Of a stretch of DNA of 64,000 bases, positions 62,656 through 64,000 are shown one piece after another. A model generated the notes under the pieces. That model was not told the origin of the DNA and searched no databases. It saw only the letters and a program-made list of their open reading frames with translations. The stretch is from contig CM067348.1 of NCBI GenBank assembly GCA_034190875.2, positions 26,393,581 to 26,457,580 on the forward strand, given 5' to 3'. Position 1 is the first letter of the stretch. Each line of letters starts with the position of its first letter. This stretch comes from Urechis unicinctus. Lineage: Eukaryota > Annelida > Polychaeta > Xenopneusta > Urechidae. Position numbers and translations under genes: made by a program.

Positions 62656-64000
62656 ATGAAAGTTCTTCTTTCGGCGTCCATCTTATGGACCTTGACATCG
62701 GCTGCACTGACCGATGGTAAGTTTATTTTCAAGGAGGACATTGATTGCTTCCCTGAAAACTTAAATTGACAGCTCCTTGCAATACGGTCATTTGAGTCGG
62801 TTGTACTTTTTTATTATTGCACTAGAATTAATTTTTATGTGCGTGTGTGCTATACTACAGTTACCACATACTCAAATGATTTATGTACATGGCATGCTTG
62901 ATCAATTCCAAACACAATCCCGAATATTTCACGTACGTCTAAAGATAGCTAATTGGCTGTCGCCATCAAGTCAACACTGACGAAGTTGTTGCATATTGTA
63001 TCCTTAGCCAGCGTAGACACCGATGTAGCATGTGTCGTTAGATTGGATAATGCTGATGCGAAGTACCCCCGCCACCGGCCACAACATTCTGGACGTGTGG
63101 TCATCCAACTCACCTGTCATGCATGACGTCAGTAAATTGTGGAGTGACGACCCGGCAGTGAAGGGTTTGATGAAATCTCCGCTAGTAGATAGTAATTGGG
63201 ATGCAGTAGAAAAGGTAGTCTGGCCGATAACAATGCATCACTTTAACGGAATGAAATCTTGTATACACTTCTGTTATTCATTCAGTGGGAAAGGTTATCC
63301 AGGCGTCCTGAATGCAGTATGATGAGGATTTGATTAATGCATGTATTTTTGTCATTCATGTTTTAATGTGAAGCAACGTCGCTTGTTTGATTAATACCTT
63401 TTTGGGTGCAGATACGAATTGAGTTGCTAACTGCCGTGCCAGGCAACATTTCAATGTGGATGGAATTCGATGCACGAGGCGCAAACAAAACGGATTGGTT
63501 CACATCTTCTCGAATGTTGTCATCAAGCTATGGACTGAGTCCGCAATCCAGCGATATTTTCACCATTCGTTTGTGCGTGCACCTCTAAATACATCACAAA
63601 CTAGTGGCTGATTGACATTCATACTGACATAGAAACATGAACACCGCGTCTGATATGCTTCAGTATCATTGGTTTCAGCTTTGACGGATATTCACTCGGC
63701 CGGCAGTTCTACGTGGCTGACCCCCATATTGGCTGTGACTACGATAGATCTTGGTTAGCAATATTTGGCGCAAAGGATTGTGGTCCATGTGATTTCGACA
63801 AGATAGCAATGAATTCGGTATTTCGCTACTCAGCGCTTCCCCAGAGACAGAAGACAACTGGCAAGTCGAAACTGTGGTCCCTATCAATAATGCAGGGGCG
63901 CAATAAGAGCTACCATTGTCACAGGAATTTTCCTTATAGTTTTTTTAATTACCAATCAAGTGTTTTTTTGGTGTTGAGAGTCGTCCGTGTTCATGTGTTG
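62656..64000 (+). CDS. Array gene D: secreted domain plus (off-window) PAN-like protein
   Basis: Exons: 62656-62716 (MKVLLSASILWTLTSAALTD, signal peptide, GTAAGT donor), 63042-63214, 63412-63572 and 63679-63860; exon 5 should start just past the window edge. Phases 1, 0, 2 and 1 all join. Exon 2 encodes NILDVWSSNSPVMHDVSKLW and ends WDAVEK; exon 3, IRIELLTAVPGNISMWMEFD then TDWFTSSRMLSSSYG; exon 4, FFDGYSLGRQFYVADPHIGC, SWLAIFGAKDCGPC and MNSVFRYSA. With a PAN exon like B and C the protein would be about 299 residues and secreted. The exon 4 donor is GC (ACTG|GCAAGT) where B and C have GTAAGG, and the exon 3 donor GTGCGT is weak. Exon 4 keeps an AG three codons upstream of that used in B. It is the only copy here without a visible disabling change. 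The function is unknown; a secreted recognition protein is a guess. Confidence 0.65.

Noticed and set aside
63010..63130. Alternative reading of array exon 2 (SVDTDVACVVRLDNAD frame)
   Set aside because: It uses an earlier acceptor and hits a stop at the ATGCATGA position. The other frame joins both neighbouring exons in phase.

Overview
This is an animal nuclear genome window, most likely from a mollusc or another lophotrochozoan. Genes are split by GT-AG introns, intergenic DNA is long and AT-rich, and there are CR1/L2-like LINE relics, a Harbinger-like element, several MITEs and long microsatellites. One short interspersed element begins with GAGTGAGTGAG and carries an internal block ending CTCTTACGAC, which I associate from memory with mollusc genomes. 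The species cannot be named from the sequence. There are no prokaryotic operons, CRISPR arrays, rRNA genes or tRNA genes that I can support.

Layout. (1) 0.86-1.58 kb, minus strand: a complete two-exon CD225/dispanin (IFITM-like) membrane protein gene. (2) 1.6-19 kb: mostly repeats, namely inverted repeats, a palindromic MITE family, a 409-bp SINE-like element with 9-bp direct repeats, poly-G/poly-C-ended insertions, and long TA and GTA tracts. Gene fragments here are two stretches resembling the P2RX7 C-terminal-like family, two small acidic or charged ORFs, a broken unrecognised coding tract at 16.0-16.8 kb and a possible first exon at 18.4 kb. (3) 15.3-33.4 kb: a minus-strand cluster of C-type-lectin-domain (CTLD) receptor genes. 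One is complete (seven exons, 25037 to 19420: signal peptide, two CTLDs, stalk, transmembrane helix, tyrosine-containing tail). One is a clear pseudogene (28.3-29.9 kb) and one is an old relic (15.3-15.7 kb). A further transmembrane-plus-tail exon pair (32.44-31.96 kb) has a different, tyrosine-rich tail, and its ectodomain exons appear to lie in or beyond the 100-N assembly gap at 33379-33478. (4) 33.5-64 kb: a plus-strand tandem array of four copies (A-D) of a secreted-protein gene. The gene has a signal peptide, an unnamed two-part domain and a C-terminal PAN/apple-like cysteine domain. Copies are separated by near-identical intergenic blocks carrying a minisatellite, a LINE relic, and TCTA/TCTG and TA microsatellites.

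The CD225 protein, CTLD receptors and secreted lectin-like or PAN proteins fit a region of cell-surface and humoral recognition genes evolving by duplication and decay. That functional reading is inference. In the plus-strand array, copy B has lost its start codon, copy C carries frame-breaking single-base insertions, copy A is mostly hidden by the gap, and copy D is open as far as the window edge. Exon models were built by hand from splice signals and reading-frame continuity. Phases join consistently in the complete CTLD gene, the CD225 gene and copies B and D of the array.
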